Below, piece after piece: positions 7,948 to 19,249 of a DNA stretch of 64,000 nt (position 1 is its first letter; every line of letters starts with the position of its first letter). The notes beneath the pieces were generated by a model. That model did no database searches. It was given only the letters and a program-made list of their open reading frames with translations, and was not told the origin of the DNA. The stretch is from Pseudomonas sp. GTDB taxonomy: Bacteria; Pseudomonadota; Gammaproteobacteria; Pseudomonadales; Pseudomonadaceae. The DNA is taken from the NCBI RefSeq assembly GCF_002796985.1, contig NZ_PEKX01000008.1, positions 1 to 64,000 on the forward strand, written 5' to 3'. A program made the position numbers and the translations under genes.

Positions 7948-8298
7948 ATGAGCGTCAAGAAAGAAACCCGTCTGCGCCGCGCTCGCAAGGCACGCCTGAA
8001 GATGCGCGAACTGGAAGCCGTACGCCTCTGTGTGTACCGCTCCGCCCAGCACATCTACGCCCAGGTCATTGCGGCCGATGGCGGCAAAGTCCTGGCCAGC
8101 GCCTCGACTCTCGACAAGGAACTGCGCGAAGGTGCCACCGGCAACGTCGACGCAGCCAAGAAAGTTGGTCAACTGGTCGCGGAACGCGCCAAGGCTGCCG
8201 GCGTCACTCAGGTGGCGTTCGACCGTTCTGGCTTCAAGTACCACGGTCGCATCAAGGCCCTGGCTGATGCCGCTCGCGAAGGCGGTCTGGAGTTCTAA
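7948..8298 (+). CDS. rplR: 50S ribosomal protein L18
   Basis: A 116-residue 5S rRNA-binding protein of the central protuberance, with the C-terminal AFDRSGFKYHGRIKALADAAREGGL block. It is spaced 10 bp from rplF and 3 bp from rpsE. Confidence 0.99.
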   Translation: MSVKKETRLRRARKARLKMRELEAVRLCVYRSAQHIYAQVIAADGGKVLASASTLDKELREGATGNVDAAKKVGQLVAERAKAAGVTQVAFDRSGFKYHGRIKALADAAREGGLEF

Positions 8299-8301
8299 GT
8301 T

Positions 8302-8802
8302 ATGGCAAATAACGATCAAAAGCGCGACGAAGGCTACATCGAGAAGCTGGTTCAGGTGAACCGCGTCGCCAAAACCGTAAAAGGTGGCCGTATCTTCGCC
8401 TTCACCGCGCTGACCGTGGTTGGCGATGGCAAGGGCCGTGTTGGCTTCGGTCGTGGCAAGGCGCGTGAAGTGCCAGCCGCTATCCAGAAGGCAATGGAAG
8501 CTGCTCGCCGCAACATGATCCAGGTTGATCTGAACGGCACTACCCTGCAGTACCCGACCAAGTCCGCCCATGGCGCCTCCAAGGTGTACATGCAGCCGGC
8601 TTCCGAAGGTACCGGCATCATCGCCGGCGGCGCCATGCGCGCTGTCCTGGAAGTTGCTGGTGTGCAGAACGTTCTGGCGAAGTGCTACGGCTCCACCAAT
8701 CCGGTGAACGTGGTCTACGCAACCTTCAAGGGCCTGAAGAACATGCAGTCCCCTGAGTCGGTAGCGGCCAAGCGTGGCAAGAGCGTCGAGGAGATTCTCT
8801 AA
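8302..8802 (+). CDS. rpsE: 30S ribosomal protein S5
   Basis: A 166-residue protein important for translational accuracy and mRNA entry. The N-terminal dsRBD-like fold (VNRVAKTVKGGRIFAFTALTVV) and the GFGRGKAREVPAAIQKA segment are present. Adjacent to rpmD by 2 bp. Confidence 0.99.
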   Translation: MANNDQKRDEGYIEKLVQVNRVAKTVKGGRIFAFTALTVVGDGKGRVGFGRGKAREVPAAIQKAMEAARRNMIQVDLNGTTLQYPTKSAHGASKVYMQPASEGTGIIAGGAMRAVLEVAGVQNVLAKCYGSTNPVNVVYATFKGLKNMQSPESVAAKRGKSVEEIL

Positions 8803-8804
8803 CC

Positions 8805-8981
8805 ATGGCAACTGTCAAAGTTACCCTGATCAAGAGCGTGAACGGCCGCCTGGCCAATCACAAGGCTTGCGTCAAAGGCCTGGGCCTGCGTCGCATTGGT
8901 CACACCGTTGAAGTTCAGGACACTCCTGAAAATCGCGGCATGATCAACAAGGCCTACTACATGCTGCGTGTGGAGGGTTAA
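8805..8981 (+). CDS. rpmD: 50S ribosomal protein L30
   Basis: A 58-residue protein opening MATVKVTLIKSVNGRLANHK and ending YYMLRVEG, the standard L30 length. The ATG follows the rpsE stop by two bases and the stop is 3 bp before rplO, so it is tightly embedded in the operon. Confidence 0.98.
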   Translation: MATVKVTLIKSVNGRLANHKACVKGLGLRRIGHTVEVQDTPENRGMINKAYYMLRVEG

Positions 8982-8984
8982 TCC

Positions 8985-9419
8985 ATGCAACTGAACGATC
9001 TGCGTTCCGCGCCGGGTGCCCGTCGCGAAAAGCACCGTCCGGGCCGTGGCATCGGTAGCGGTCTGGGCAAGACCGGTGGCCGTGGTCACAAAGGTCAAAC
9101 CTCCCGCTCCGGTGGTTCCATCGCTCCGGGCTTCGAGGGTGGTCAGCAGCCGCTGCACCGTCGTCTGCCGAAGTTCGGCTTCAACTCGCTGAAAGCCATG
9201 GATCGCGCAGAAGTGCGCACTTCCGAGCTGGCCAAGGTTGAGGGTGATGTCGTTACCGTGCAGTCCCTGAAGGATGCCAACGTGATTAACCAGAACGTAC
9301 AGCGTGTGAAAGTCATGCTGTCGGGCGAAGTTACTCGCGCAGTCACCCTGAAAGGCATCGGCGCCACCAAGGGCGCTCGTGCGGCTATCGAAGCAGCTGG
9401 CGGCAAAATCGAGGACTAA
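8985..9419 (+). CDS. rplO: 50S ribosomal protein L15
   Basis: A 144-residue late-assembly protein with the glycine- and arginine-rich N-terminus GRGIGSGLGKTGGRGHKGQ. Its stop codon (9417-9419) directly abuts the secY start at 9420. Confidence 0.99.
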   Translation: MQLNDLRSAPGARREKHRPGRGIGSGLGKTGGRGHKGQTSRSGGSIAPGFEGGQQPLHRRLPKFGFNSLKAMDRAEVRTSELAKVEGDVVTVQSLKDANVINQNVQRVKVMLSGEVTRAVTLKGIGATKGARAAIEAAGGKIED

Positions 9420-10751
9420 ATGGCTAAGCAAGGTGCTCTCTCTGCGCTGAGCAACGGTGGTGGTTTGTCCGAGCTCTGGGCACGTCTGCGTTTCCTGTTC
9501 CTGGCGATCATCGTCTATCGGATCGGCGCGCATATCCCAGTCCCGGGCATCAACCCCGATCGCTTGGCGGCACTGTTCCGGCAGAACGAGGGGACCATTC
9601 TTAGCCTCTTCAACATGTTTTCCGGCGGCGCGCTGGAGCGCATGAGTATTTTTGCATTGGGGATCATGCCGTACATCTCGGCGTCGATCATCATGCAGCT
9701 CATGACCGCTATCAGCCCGCAGCTGGAGCAGTTGAAGAAAGAGGGTGAGTCTGGGCGTCGCAAGATCAGCCAGTACACCCGCTACGCAACTCTCGCCCTG
9801 GCACTCGTCCAGGCCATTGGCATGTCCATTGGTCTGGGTAGCCAGGGTGTGGCCTTCTCCAACGACTTCGGCTTCTACTTCGTGTCGGTCACCACCTTCG
9901 TGGCGGGTGCACTGTTCATGATGTGGCTGGGTGAGCAGATCACCGAGCGGGGTGTCGGCAACGGCATCTCCATGTTGATCTTCTCCGGTATCGTCGCAGG
10001 GCTGCCCCGAGCAATCGGTCAGTCCTTCGAGTCCGCGCGTCAAGGTGACATCAACATCTTCGCCCTGATTGCTATCGGCCTGCTGGCCGTGGCCATCATC
10101 GCGTTCGTGGTGTTCATCGAGCGTGGTCAGCGTCGTATCGCCGTGCATTACGCCAAGCGCCAGCAAGGTCGCAAGGTGTTTGCCGCCCAAACGAGCCATC
10201 TGCCGCTGAAAGTGAACATGGCGGGTGTGATTCCCGCGATCTTCGCCAGCAGCATTCTGCTGTTCCCGGCATCCCTGGGTGCCTGGTTCGGTCAGTCGGA
10301 AGGCCTGGGTTGGCTGCAGGACGTCGCGCAAGCGATCGCTCCAGGGCAGCCGCTGAACATTCTGCTGTTTAGTGCAGGGATCGTTTTCTTCTGCTTCTTC
10401 TACACAGCGCTGATGTTCAACCCGAAGGACGTGGCGGAAAACCTCAAGAAGTCCGGTGCATTTATTCCGGGTATTCGTCCGGGTGAACAGTCGGCTCGCT
10501 ACATCGATGGCGTGCTGACCCGTTTGACCATGTTCGGTGCCCTGTACATGACGGCTGTGTGCCTGCTGCCCCAGTTCCTGGTCGTAGCTGCCCACGTACC
10601 GTTCTACCTTGGCGGGACCTCGTTGCTGATCGTGGTCGTGGTTGTGATGGACTTTATGGCTCAAGTACAATCGCACCTCGTTTCTCACCAGTACGAATCC
10701 CTCATGAAGAAAGCCAACCTGAAGGGCTATGGCAGCGGTCTGCTGCGCTGA
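9420..10751 (+). CDS. secY: Protein translocase subunit SecY
   Basis: A 443-residue inner-membrane channel protein of the SecYEG translocon, with about ten hydrophobic segments. The plug and conserved GGALERMSIFALGIMPYISASIIMQL region near residues 65-95, and the cytosolic QGRKVF and PGIRPGEQ loops, are present. It moves unfolded proteins across the inner membrane with SecA. Its start abuts the rplO stop with no gap. Confidence 0.99.
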   Translation: MAKQGALSALSNGGGLSELWARLRFLFLAIIVYRIGAHIPVPGINPDRLAALFRQNEGTILSLFNMFSGGALERMSIFALGIMPYISASIIMQLMTAISPQLEQLKKEGESGRRKISQYTRYATLALALVQAIGMSIGLGSQGVAFSNDFGFYFVSVTTFVAGALFMMWLGEQITERGVGNGISMLIFSGIVAGLPRAIGQSFESARQGDINIFALIAIGLLAVAIIAFVVFIERGQRRIAVHYAKRQQGRKVFAAQTSHLPLKVNMAGVIPAIFASSILLFPASLGAWFGQSEGLGWLQDVAQAIAPGQPLNILLFSAGIVFFCFFYTALMFNPKDVAENLKKSGAFIPGIRPGEQSARYIDGVLTRLTMFGALYMTAVCLLPQFLVVAAHVPFYLGGTSLLIVVVVVMDFMAQVQSHLVSHQYESLMKKANLKGYGSGLLR

Positions 10752-10775
10752 CCCGTAAGGTTCGAGGAGTCACTG

Positions 10776-10892
10776 ATGAAAGTTCGTGCATCGGTTAAGA
10801 AGCTGTGCCGTAACTGCAAGATCGTCCGTCGCGAAGGCGTCGTTCGTGTGATCTGCAGCTCGGAGCCGCGTCACAAGCAGCGCCAAGGCTGA
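10776..10892 (+). CDS. rpmJ: 50S ribosomal protein L36, zinc-binding form
   Basis: A 38-residue protein, MKVRASVKKLCRNCK..., with Cys11, Cys14, Cys27 and His32, the zinc-ribbon form. It closes this transcription unit and is followed by a strong hairpin. GAGGAG at 10763-10768 is its RBS. Confidence 0.98.
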   Translation: MKVRASVKKLCRNCKIVRREGVVRVICSSEPRHKQRQG

Positions 10893-10910
10893 GTGTGAAT
10901 CACGCGTTAT

Positions 10911-10952
10911 AACCCGGCAGCTAGTGTGCTGCCGGGTTGATTATTTGTTTTT
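10911..10952 (+). terminator. Terminator-like hairpin after rpmJ
   Basis: AACCCGGCAG-C pairs with G-CTGCCGGGTT (10911-10938) in a long GC-rich stem. A T-rich stretch (TTATTTGTTTTT) follows to 10952. It lies 18 bp after rpmJ and before the rpsM promoter. Confidence 0.8.
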
Positions 10953-10965
10953 ACAGCGCTAATAT
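10937..10965 (+). promoter_or_regulatory. Promoter of the alpha operon (rpsM-rplQ)
   Basis: TTGATT (10937-10942) and TAATAT (10960-10965) are 17 bp apart. The -35 element begins inside the 3' arm of the preceding hairpin, exactly as in the rpsN/rpsH gap. rpsM starts about 57 bp downstream. Confidence 0.7.
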
Positions 10966-11022
10966 CCGCGCCCTTTCTTGGCTCCCTGGGCGCCGGGTAG
11001 CTGTCAATTGGAGTTTTTCTGA

Positions 11023-11379
11023 ATGGCCCGTATTGCAGGCGTAAACATTCCGGATAACAAGCACACTGTTATCTCGCTGACCTACATCTATGGTGTTGGT
11101 CGCACAACCGCACAGAGCATCTGTGCAGCCACCGGCATTAGCCCGGCTGTAAAGATCAAAGAGCTGAGCGAAGAGCAGATTGATTCGCTGCGCAACGAGG
11201 TGGCCAAGCTGACCACCGAAGGTGACCTGCGCCGCGAAATCAACATGAACATCAAGCGTCTGATGGACCTCGGTTGCTACCGCGGTCTGCGTCATCGTCG
11301 TGGTCTGCCGGTTCGCGGTCAGCGCACCAAGACCAACGCGCGCACCCGTAAGGGCCCGCGTAAGCCGATCCGCAAGTAA
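11023..11379 (+). CDS. rpsM: 30S ribosomal protein S13
   Basis: A 118-residue protein of the 30S head that contacts P-site tRNA and forms bridge B1. MARIAGVNIPDNKH and the basic tail RGQRTKTNARTRKGPRKP are diagnostic. It is the first gene of the alpha operon; RBS GGAG is at 11011-11014. Confidence 0.99.
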   Translation: MARIAGVNIPDNKHTVISLTYIYGVGRTTAQSICAATGISPAVKIKELSEEQIDSLRNEVAKLTTEGDLRREINMNIKRLMDLGCYRGLRHRRGLPVRGQRTKTNARTRKGPRKPIRK

Positions 11380-11397
11380 TCGCTTAGGAATCTAGTC

Positions 11398-11787
11398 ATG
11401 GCAAAACCTGCTGCTCGTCCTCGCAAGAAAGTCAAAAAGACGGTGGTCGACGGGATCGCGCATATTCACGCATCCTTCAACAACACCATCGTTACCATTA
11501 CCGACCGTCAGGGCAATGCCCTGTCCTGGGCTACCTCCGGTGGTTCGGGTTTCCGTGGCTCGCGTAAGAGCACCCCGTTCGCTGCCCAGGTAGCGGCCGA
11601 GCGTGCCGGCCAGGCTGCTCTGGAATACGGTCTGAAGAACCTTGACGTCAACGTCAAGGGCCCGGGCCCGGGTCGCGAGTCGGCCGTTCGTGCGCTGAAT
11701 GCCTGCGGTTACAAAATCGCCAGCATCACCGACGTAACCCCGATTCCGCATAACGGCTGCCGTCCGCCGAAAAAGCGTCGCGTGTAA
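11398..11787 (+). CDS. rpsK: 30S ribosomal protein S11
   Basis: A 129-residue protein of the 30S platform near the mRNA exit. AHIHASFNNTIVTITDRQGN and the C-terminal PHNGCRPPKKRRV are conserved. The PHNG motif is the site of isoaspartate formation known in E. coli S11. Confidence 0.99.
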   Translation: MAKPAARPRKKVKKTVVDGIAHIHASFNNTIVTITDRQGNALSWATSGGSGFRGSRKSTPFAAQVAAERAGQAALEYGLKNLDVNVKGPGPGRESAVRALNACGYKIASITDVTPIPHNGCRPPKKRRV

Positions 11788-11803
11788 TAGGAGACAGTGA
11801 GAA

Positions 11804-12424
11804 ATGGCTCGTTACATTGGTCCCAAGTGCAAACTGTCCCGCCGCGAAGGCACTGATCTTTTCCTGAAGAGCGGCGTTCGTGCCCTCGACTCGAAATGCA
11901 AGGCAGAACAAGTTCCCGGTCAGCATGGTCAGCGTCGTGGTCGTCTTTCCGACTACGGTCTGCAGCTGCGCGAGAAGCAAAAAGTTCGCCGCATCTACGG
12001 CGTCCTCGAGCGTCAATTCCGTGGCTACTATCAGGAAGCGTCCCGCCGCAAGGGCTCCACAGGCGAAAACCTGCTGCAGCTGCTTGAGTGCCGTCTGGAC
12101 AACGTCGTCTACCGTATGGGCTTCGGTTCCACTCGTTCCGAATCCCGTCAGCTGGTGTCCCACAAGACCATCAGCGTCAACGGCCAGACCGTAAACGTAC
12201 CGTCCTACCAGGTCAAAGCTGGTGACGTGGTTGCTGTTCGCGAGAAATCGAAGAACCAGCTGCGTATCGCCCAAGCTCTGGACCTGTGCGCCCAGCGCGG
12301 TCGCGTTGAGTGGGTCGACGTGGACTCCGACAAGAAAGCTGGCACCTTCAAAAGTGTCCCGGCTCGTGCCGATCTGTCCGCCGACATCAACGAAAACCTG
12401 ATTGTCGAGCTCTACTCCAAGTAA
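11804..12424 (+). CDS. rpsD: 30S ribosomal protein S4
   Basis: A 206-residue primary assembly protein with a C-terminal S4 RNA-binding domain (LDNVVYRMGFGSTRSESRQLVSHKTISVNG, about 97-126). In E. coli S4 also represses the alpha operon. Like most pseudomonad forms it lacks a zinc-binding Cys cluster at the N-terminus. Confidence 0.99.
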   Translation: MARYIGPKCKLSRREGTDLFLKSGVRALDSKCKAEQVPGQHGQRRGRLSDYGLQLREKQKVRRIYGVLERQFRGYYQEASRRKGSTGENLLQLLECRLDNVVYRMGFGSTRSESRQLVSHKTISVNGQTVNVPSYQVKAGDVVAVREKSKNQLRIAQALDLCAQRGRVEWVDVDSDKKAGTFKSVPARADLSADINENLIVELYSK

Positions 12425-12446
12425 GGGCTAGAAAATAGGTGCATCC

Positions 12447-13448
12447 ATGCAGAGTTCGGTAAATGAGTTCCTGACCCCCCGCCACATTGATGTGCAGGTG
12501 GTCAGCCAAACCCGCGCCAAGATTACCCTCGAGCCTCTCGAGCGTGGTTTCGGCCATACTTTGGGCAACGCGCTGCGTCGCATCCTGTTGTCCTCCATGC
12601 CCGGCTGTGCGGTAGTCGAGGCCGAGATCGACGGCGTACTCCACGAGTACTCCGCCATCGAAGGTGTGCAGGAAGATGTCATCGAGATCCTGCTCAACCT
12701 GAAAGGCCTGGCCATCAAGCTGCACGGCCGTGACGAAGTGACGCTGACCCTGGCGAAAAAGGGCTCGGGTGTGGTGACCGCTGCCGATATTCAGCTGGAT
12801 CATGATGTCGAGATCGTCAACGGTGACCATGTTATCGCCCACCTGGCCGATAACGGCGCGCTGAACATGAAGCTGAAAGTCGCTCGTGGCCGCGGCTACG
12901 AGCCGGCTGATGCCCGTTCGAGCGATGAAGACGAAAGCCGCAGCATTGGCCGTCTTCAGCTCGACGCCTCGTTCAGCCCCGTACGTCGTGTTGCCTACGT
13001 GGTCGAGAACGCCCGTGTCGAACAGCGTACCAACCTGGACAAGCTGGTCCTCGATCTGGAAACCAACGGCACCCTGGACCCTGAAGAGGCTATCCGTCGC
13101 GCCGCTACCATCCTGCAACAGCAGCTGGCAGCGTTCGTGGACCTCAAAGGTGACAGCGAACCCGTCGTTGAAGAGCAGGAAGACGAGATCGATCCGATCC
13201 TGCTGCGTCCGGTCGATGACCTTGAGCTGACCGTCCGTTCGGCCAACTGCCTGAAGGCAGAGAACATCTACTACATCGGTGACCTGATTCAGCGCACCGA
13301 AGTAGAGCTGCTCAAAACGCCGAACCTGGGTAAGAAGTCCCTGACCGAAATCAAGGACGTTCTGGCCTCGCGCGGTCTGTCCCTCGGTATGCGCCTCGAT
13401 AACTGGCCGCCGGCAAGTCTTAAGAAAGACGACAAGGCTACTGCCTGA
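12447..13448 (+). CDS. rpoA: RNA polymerase subunit alpha
   Basis: A 333-residue protein: N-terminal dimerisation and assembly domain (1-235), linker, and C-terminal domain (about 250-320) with the helix-hairpin-helix segment LLKTPNLGKKSLTEIKDVLA that contacts UP elements and activators such as ANR. It lies in the alpha operon between rpsD and rplQ. Confidence 0.99.
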   Translation: MQSSVNEFLTPRHIDVQVVSQTRAKITLEPLERGFGHTLGNALRRILLSSMPGCAVVEAEIDGVLHEYSAIEGVQEDVIEILLNLKGLAIKLHGRDEVTLTLAKKGSGVVTAADIQLDHDVEIVNGDHVIAHLADNGALNMKLKVARGRGYEPADARSSDEDESRSIGRLQLDASFSPVRRVAYVVENARVEQRTNLDKLVLDLETNGTLDPEEAIRRAATILQQQLAAFVDLKGDSEPVVEEQEDEIDPILLRPVDDLELTVRSANCLKAENIYYIGDLIQRTEVELLKTPNLGKKSLTEIKDVLASRGLSLGMRLDNWPPASLKKDDKATA

Positions 13449-13491
13449 TCGTCGTAGCTACCGAACGTAAAGTTTGGAAAGGAATTGAACC

Positions 13492-13881
13492 ATGCGCCAT
13501 CGTAAAAGTGGTCGTCACCTGAGCCGTACCAGCTCGCACCGCAAGGCCATGTTCCAAAACATGGCTGTGTCGCTGTTCGAGCACGAGCTGATCAAAACCA
13601 CCCTGCCCAAGGCCAAGGAACTGCGTCGCGTTGCCGAGCCGCTGATCACCCTGGCTAAAGTGGATAGCGTTGCCAACCGTCGTCTCGCTTTCGACCGTAC
13701 CCGTTCGAAAGAAGCCGTAGGCAAGCTGTTCAACGAGCTGGGCAAGCGCTACGCCAACCGTCCGGGCGGCTACCTGCGCATCCTGAAGTGCGGCTTCCGC
13801 GCTGGCGACAATGCCCCCATGGCATACGTCGAGCTGATTGACCGCGCTGTTGGCGGCCAAGCAGTAGAAGCTGCAGAGTAA
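13492..13881 (+). CDS. rplQ: 50S ribosomal protein L17
   Basis: A 129-residue protein near the tunnel exit, opening MRHRKSGRHLSRTSSHRKAMFQN. It is the last gene of the alpha operon, followed 18 bp later by a strong terminator. RBS AAAGGA is at 13478-13483. Confidence 0.99.
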   Translation: MRHRKSGRHLSRTSSHRKAMFQNMAVSLFEHELIKTTLPKAKELRRVAEPLITLAKVDSVANRRLAFDRTRSKEAVGKLFNELGKRYANRPGGYLRILKCGFRAGDNAPMAYVELIDRAVGGQAVEAAE

Positions 13882-13899
13882 GGTTTACGCCTTATAAGA

Positions 13900-13926
13900 A
13901 ACCGGGCCCTGTGCCCGGTTTTTTAT
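13900..13926 (+). terminator. Intrinsic terminator of the ribosomal cluster
   Basis: AACCGGGC pairs with GCCCGGTT around a 5-nt loop, followed by a T run. It ends the alpha operon after rplQ. Confidence 0.93.
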
Positions 13927-13983
13927 CGCCTATCGAAAAGTTTTTCTCTATTGATCAGCTCGAATCAATAAATTGGCTGGTCC

Positions 13984-14070
13984 ATGTCCTTGTCACCGAT
14001 CCTTAACGACGCCGACTTCTACTGCTTGCTGAGCTGGATCAACAGCCAGATCGCCGGTGGAGGCGCTTAA
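13984..14070 (+). CDS. Possible 28-codon ORF upstream of katA
   Basis: An ATG at 13984 opens a frame of 28 codons (MSLSPILNDADFYC... ending AGGGA, then TAA) in the 227-bp stretch between the rplQ terminator and katA. No Shine-Dalgarno sequence is visible, so translation is doubtful. The region also holds an AT-rich segment (13927-13980) that probably contains the katA promoter, but no clean OxyR or ANR site was identified. Confidence 0.2.
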   Translation: MSLSPILNDADFYCLLSWINSQIAGGGA

Positions 14071-14153
14071 TTGTCCGATTGGGATGTCGGGCCGCGCTCA
14101 CAGCCTTCGTGATTCGCCGGCCTTTGCACACCCCGCCGTTAAGGAGAGTAACG

Positions 14154-15602
14154 ATGAGCGACAACACCCGCCTGACGACCGCTGCCGGAGCGCCGGTTGC
14201 CGATAACCAGAACGTCCAGACCGCCGGCCCACGGGGCCCGATGTTGCTGCAGGACGTCTGGTTCCTGGAGAAACTGGCGCACTTTGATCGTGAAGTGATC
14301 CCTGAGCGCCGTATGCACGCCAAAGGCTCCGCTGCCTACGGCACTTTCACCGTCACCCATGACATTACCCGCTACAGCCGCGCCAAGCTGTTCTCCCAGG
14401 TCGGCAAGCAGACGCCGCTATTCCTGCGCTTCTCCACCGTTGCTGGCGAGCGCGGTGCGGCGGATGCCGAGAGGGATATCCGCGGCTTCGCCCTGAAGTT
14501 CTACACCGAGGAAGGCAACTGGGACCTGGTGGGCAACAACACCCCGGTCTTCTACTTCCGCGACCCGCTGAAATTCCCCGACCTGAACCATGTGGTGAAG
14601 CGCGATCCGCGTACCAACCTGCGTAACGCCACCCTGAAGTGGGACTTCTTCTCGCACCTGCCGGAAGCCCTGCACCAGTTGACCATTGACTTCAGCGACC
14701 GTGGGCTGCCGCGCAGCTACCGTCACGTCCATGGTTTCGGCAGTCACACCTACAGCTTCATCAACGCCAGCAACGAACGCTTCTGGGTCAAGTTCCACTT
14801 CAAGACCCAGCAGGGCATCGAGAACCTGAGCAACGAGGAAGCCGCCAAGCTGGTTGGCGCTGACCGCGAAAGCTCGCAGCGGGACCTGTTCGACGCCATC
14901 GAACGCGGTGACTTCCCTCGCTGGAAGATGTACGTGCAGGTGATGCCGGAGAAGGAAGCGGCCACTTACCGCTACAACCCGTTCGACCTGACCAAGGTCT
15001 GGCCGCACGGCGACTACCCGTTGATCGAGGTGGGCTACTTCGAGCTCAACCGTAACCCGGCGAACTACTTCGCCGAGGTCGAGCAGTCTGCCTTCACCCC
15101 GGCGAACATCGTCCCCGGCATTGGCTTCTCGCCGGACAAGATGCTCCAGGGCCGTCTGTTCTCCTACGGCGATGCGCACCGTTACCGCCTGGGCGTGAAC
15201 CACCACCAGATCCCGGTGAACGCCGCGCGCAACAACCCACGTATCTACCACCGCGACGGCGCCATGCGAGTGGACGGCAACAACGGCGACATGACCGTCA
15301 CCTACGAGCCGAACAGCTTTAACCAGTGGCAGGAGCAGCCGGACTATTCCGAGCCGCCACTGACCCTGGAAGGCAGTGCGGATCACTGGAACCACCGCGT
15401 GGACGATGACTACTACAGCCAGCCGGCCGCGCTGTTCGGTCTGTTCGACGAAGCCCAGCGGCAGCGTCTGTACGAGAACATTGCCGGTGACATGGCGGGC
15501 GTGCCGGAGGCTATCCAGCGTCGCCAGCTGGCACTGTTCTTCAACATCGATCCGGCCTACGGCGAAGGCGTCGCCAAGGCGCTGGGCCTGAAGCTGGACT
15601 AA
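14154..15602 (+). CDS. katA: Monofunctional heme catalase KatA
   Basis: A 482-residue clade 3 small-subunit catalase that turns hydrogen peroxide into water and oxygen. His55 (ERRMHAKG) is the distal catalytic residue, and the tyrosine in LFSYGDAHRYRLG is the proximal heme ligand. The ATG at 14154 follows a perfect AAGGAG; the frame is open upstream to 14079 but unconserved. No signal peptide is seen. The place next to rplQ and a ferritin gene matches P. aeruginosa katA, the main catalase there. The neighbouring ferritin suggests linked iron and peroxide defence. Confidence 0.97.
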   Translation: MSDNTRLTTAAGAPVADNQNVQTAGPRGPMLLQDVWFLEKLAHFDREVIPERRMHAKGSAAYGTFTVTHDITRYSRAKLFSQVGKQTPLFLRFSTVAGERGAADAERDIRGFALKFYTEEGNWDLVGNNTPVFYFRDPLKFPDLNHVVKRDPRTNLRNATLKWDFFSHLPEALHQLTIDFSDRGLPRSYRHVHGFGSHTYSFINASNERFWVKFHFKTQQGIENLSNEEAAKLVGADRESSQRDLFDAIERGDFPRWKMYVQVMPEKEAATYRYNPFDLTKVWPHGDYPLIEVGYFELNRNPANYFAEVEQSAFTPANIVPGIGFSPDKMLQGRLFSYGDAHRYRLGVNHHQIPVNAARNNPRIYHRDGAMRVDGNNGDMTVTYEPNSFNQWQEQPDYSEPPLTLEGSADHWNHRVDDDYYSQPAALFGLFDEAQRQRLYENIAGDMAGVPEAIQRRQLALFFNIDPAYGEGVAKALGLKLD

Positions 15603-15618
15603 GCTGAAACCGTCCCAC

Positions 15619-15649
15619 CAGCCGCCCTCTTCGGAGGGCGGCTGCGTTT
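15619..15649 (+). terminator. Hairpin terminator after katA
   Basis: An 11-bp perfect stem (CAGCCGCCCTC / GAGGGCGGCTG) closes on a TTCG tetraloop 16 bp after katA. The following T run is weak (CGTTTG), so some read-through to the ferritin gene is possible. Confidence 0.7.
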
Positions 15650-15736
15650 GTGGGGCGTTGCGGACTTGACCCCGGTCATGGCCAGTCGCGACCATAGCGC
15701 CGTTTAATTCGCTGTCACGTCCCAGGGAGAAGGCTG

Positions 15737-16201
15737 ATGCAAGGCCACGCCGAGGTTATCGATTATCTCAACACGCTGCTGACTGGTGAGCTGGCCGCTC
15801 GCGACCAGTACTTCATCCACTCGCGCATGTACGAGGACTGGGGCTTCACCAAGCTCTACGAGCGCCTCAACCACGAAATGGAAGAGGAAACCCAGCACGC
15901 TGACGCGCTGCTGCGTCGCATCCTGCTGCTCGAAGGCACCCCGCGCATGCGCCCGGACGACATCCACCCAGGCAAGACCGTGCCGGAGATGCTGGAGGCT
16001 GACCTGAAGCTGGAGCGCCATGTCCGTGCTGCCCTGGCCAAGGGCATCGCCCTGTGTGAGAAGCACAAGGACTTCGTCACCCGCGACATCCTGCGCGTGC
16101 AACTGACCGATACCGAGGAAGACCACGCCTACTGGCTGGAGCAACAGCTCGGTCTGATCCAGAAGATGGGCCTGGAGATCTATCTGCAGTCGCAGATCTG
16201 A
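15737..16201 (+). CDS. ftnA: Heme-less bacterial ferritin (FtnA, annotated bfrA)
   Basis: A 154-residue four-helix ferritin that stores iron as ferric mineral in a 24-mer. Ferroxidase ligands of the family are visible: Glu18, Glu51, His54 and the later EEDHAYWLE segment. True bacterioferritins bind heme through Met52; here residue 52 is Thr (METQ region reads EEETQHAD). The P. aeruginosa homologue next to katA was originally called bfrA and later shown to be a heme-free ferritin, FtnA. RBS GGGAGAAGG precedes the ATG. Confidence 0.92.
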   Translation: MQGHAEVIDYLNTLLTGELAARDQYFIHSRMYEDWGFTKLYERLNHEMEEETQHADALLRRILLLEGTPRMRPDDIHPGKTVPEMLEADLKLERHVRAALAKGIALCEKHKDFVTRDILRVQLTDTEEDHAYWLEQQLGLIQKMGLEIYLQSQI

Positions 16202-16222
16202 TCTGCCGCTGAGAAGGACAAG

Positions 16223-16259
16223 AAGCCCTCGGTGCCAACGTGTCGGGGGCTTGGCTTTT
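16223..16259 (+). terminator. Terminator after ferritin gene
   Basis: AAGCCCTCG pairs with CGGGGGCTT (one G-T pair) at 16223-16252, followed by GGCTTTTG. It lies 21 bp after the ferritin stop codon. Confidence 0.7.
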
Positions 16260-16330
16260 GTAGGTGCGAGCTTGCTCGCGAACAGAGTTACCCGGGGATT
16301 CCAGCGCTGGGCAGTTCGCGAGCAAGAACG
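16260..16330. repeat. Degenerate REP-like inverted repeat, family A
   Basis: A left arm close to GTAGGAGCGAGC-TTGCTCGCGAA (here GTAGGTGCGAGC) faces a shortened right arm TTCGCGAGCAAG, separated by about 35 bp. The same family recurs at 21783, 29678, 39381, 48997 and 56287. Confidence 0.75.
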
Positions 16331-16360
16331 GCCGCCCCCCTCGGTCCTACGAAAAGACAA

Positions 16361-16400
16361 AGAAAAGCCCCTGCGCCGATATTGGCGACAGGGGCTTTTT
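16361..16400. terminator. Terminator serving uvrA
   Basis: AAAAGCCCCTG (16363-16373) pairs with CAGGGGCTTTT. It has A/T runs on both sides, so it can end transcription from either strand; uvrA (minus strand) stops 15 bp away. Confidence 0.85.
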
Positions 16401-16414
16401 CATGCGCGCACGAA

Positions 16415-19249
<2,835 letters not shown>

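Noticed and set aside
8799..10688. 629-codon open frame antisense to rplO and secY
   Set aside because: Complement of real genes, no family features; typical of high-GC coding DNA.
13951..13968. TTGAT-N8-ATCAA upstream of katA as an ANR site
   Set aside because: The spacer is 8 bp; FNR/ANR sites need 4 bp between these half-sites. The symmetry is probably chance or serves another protein.
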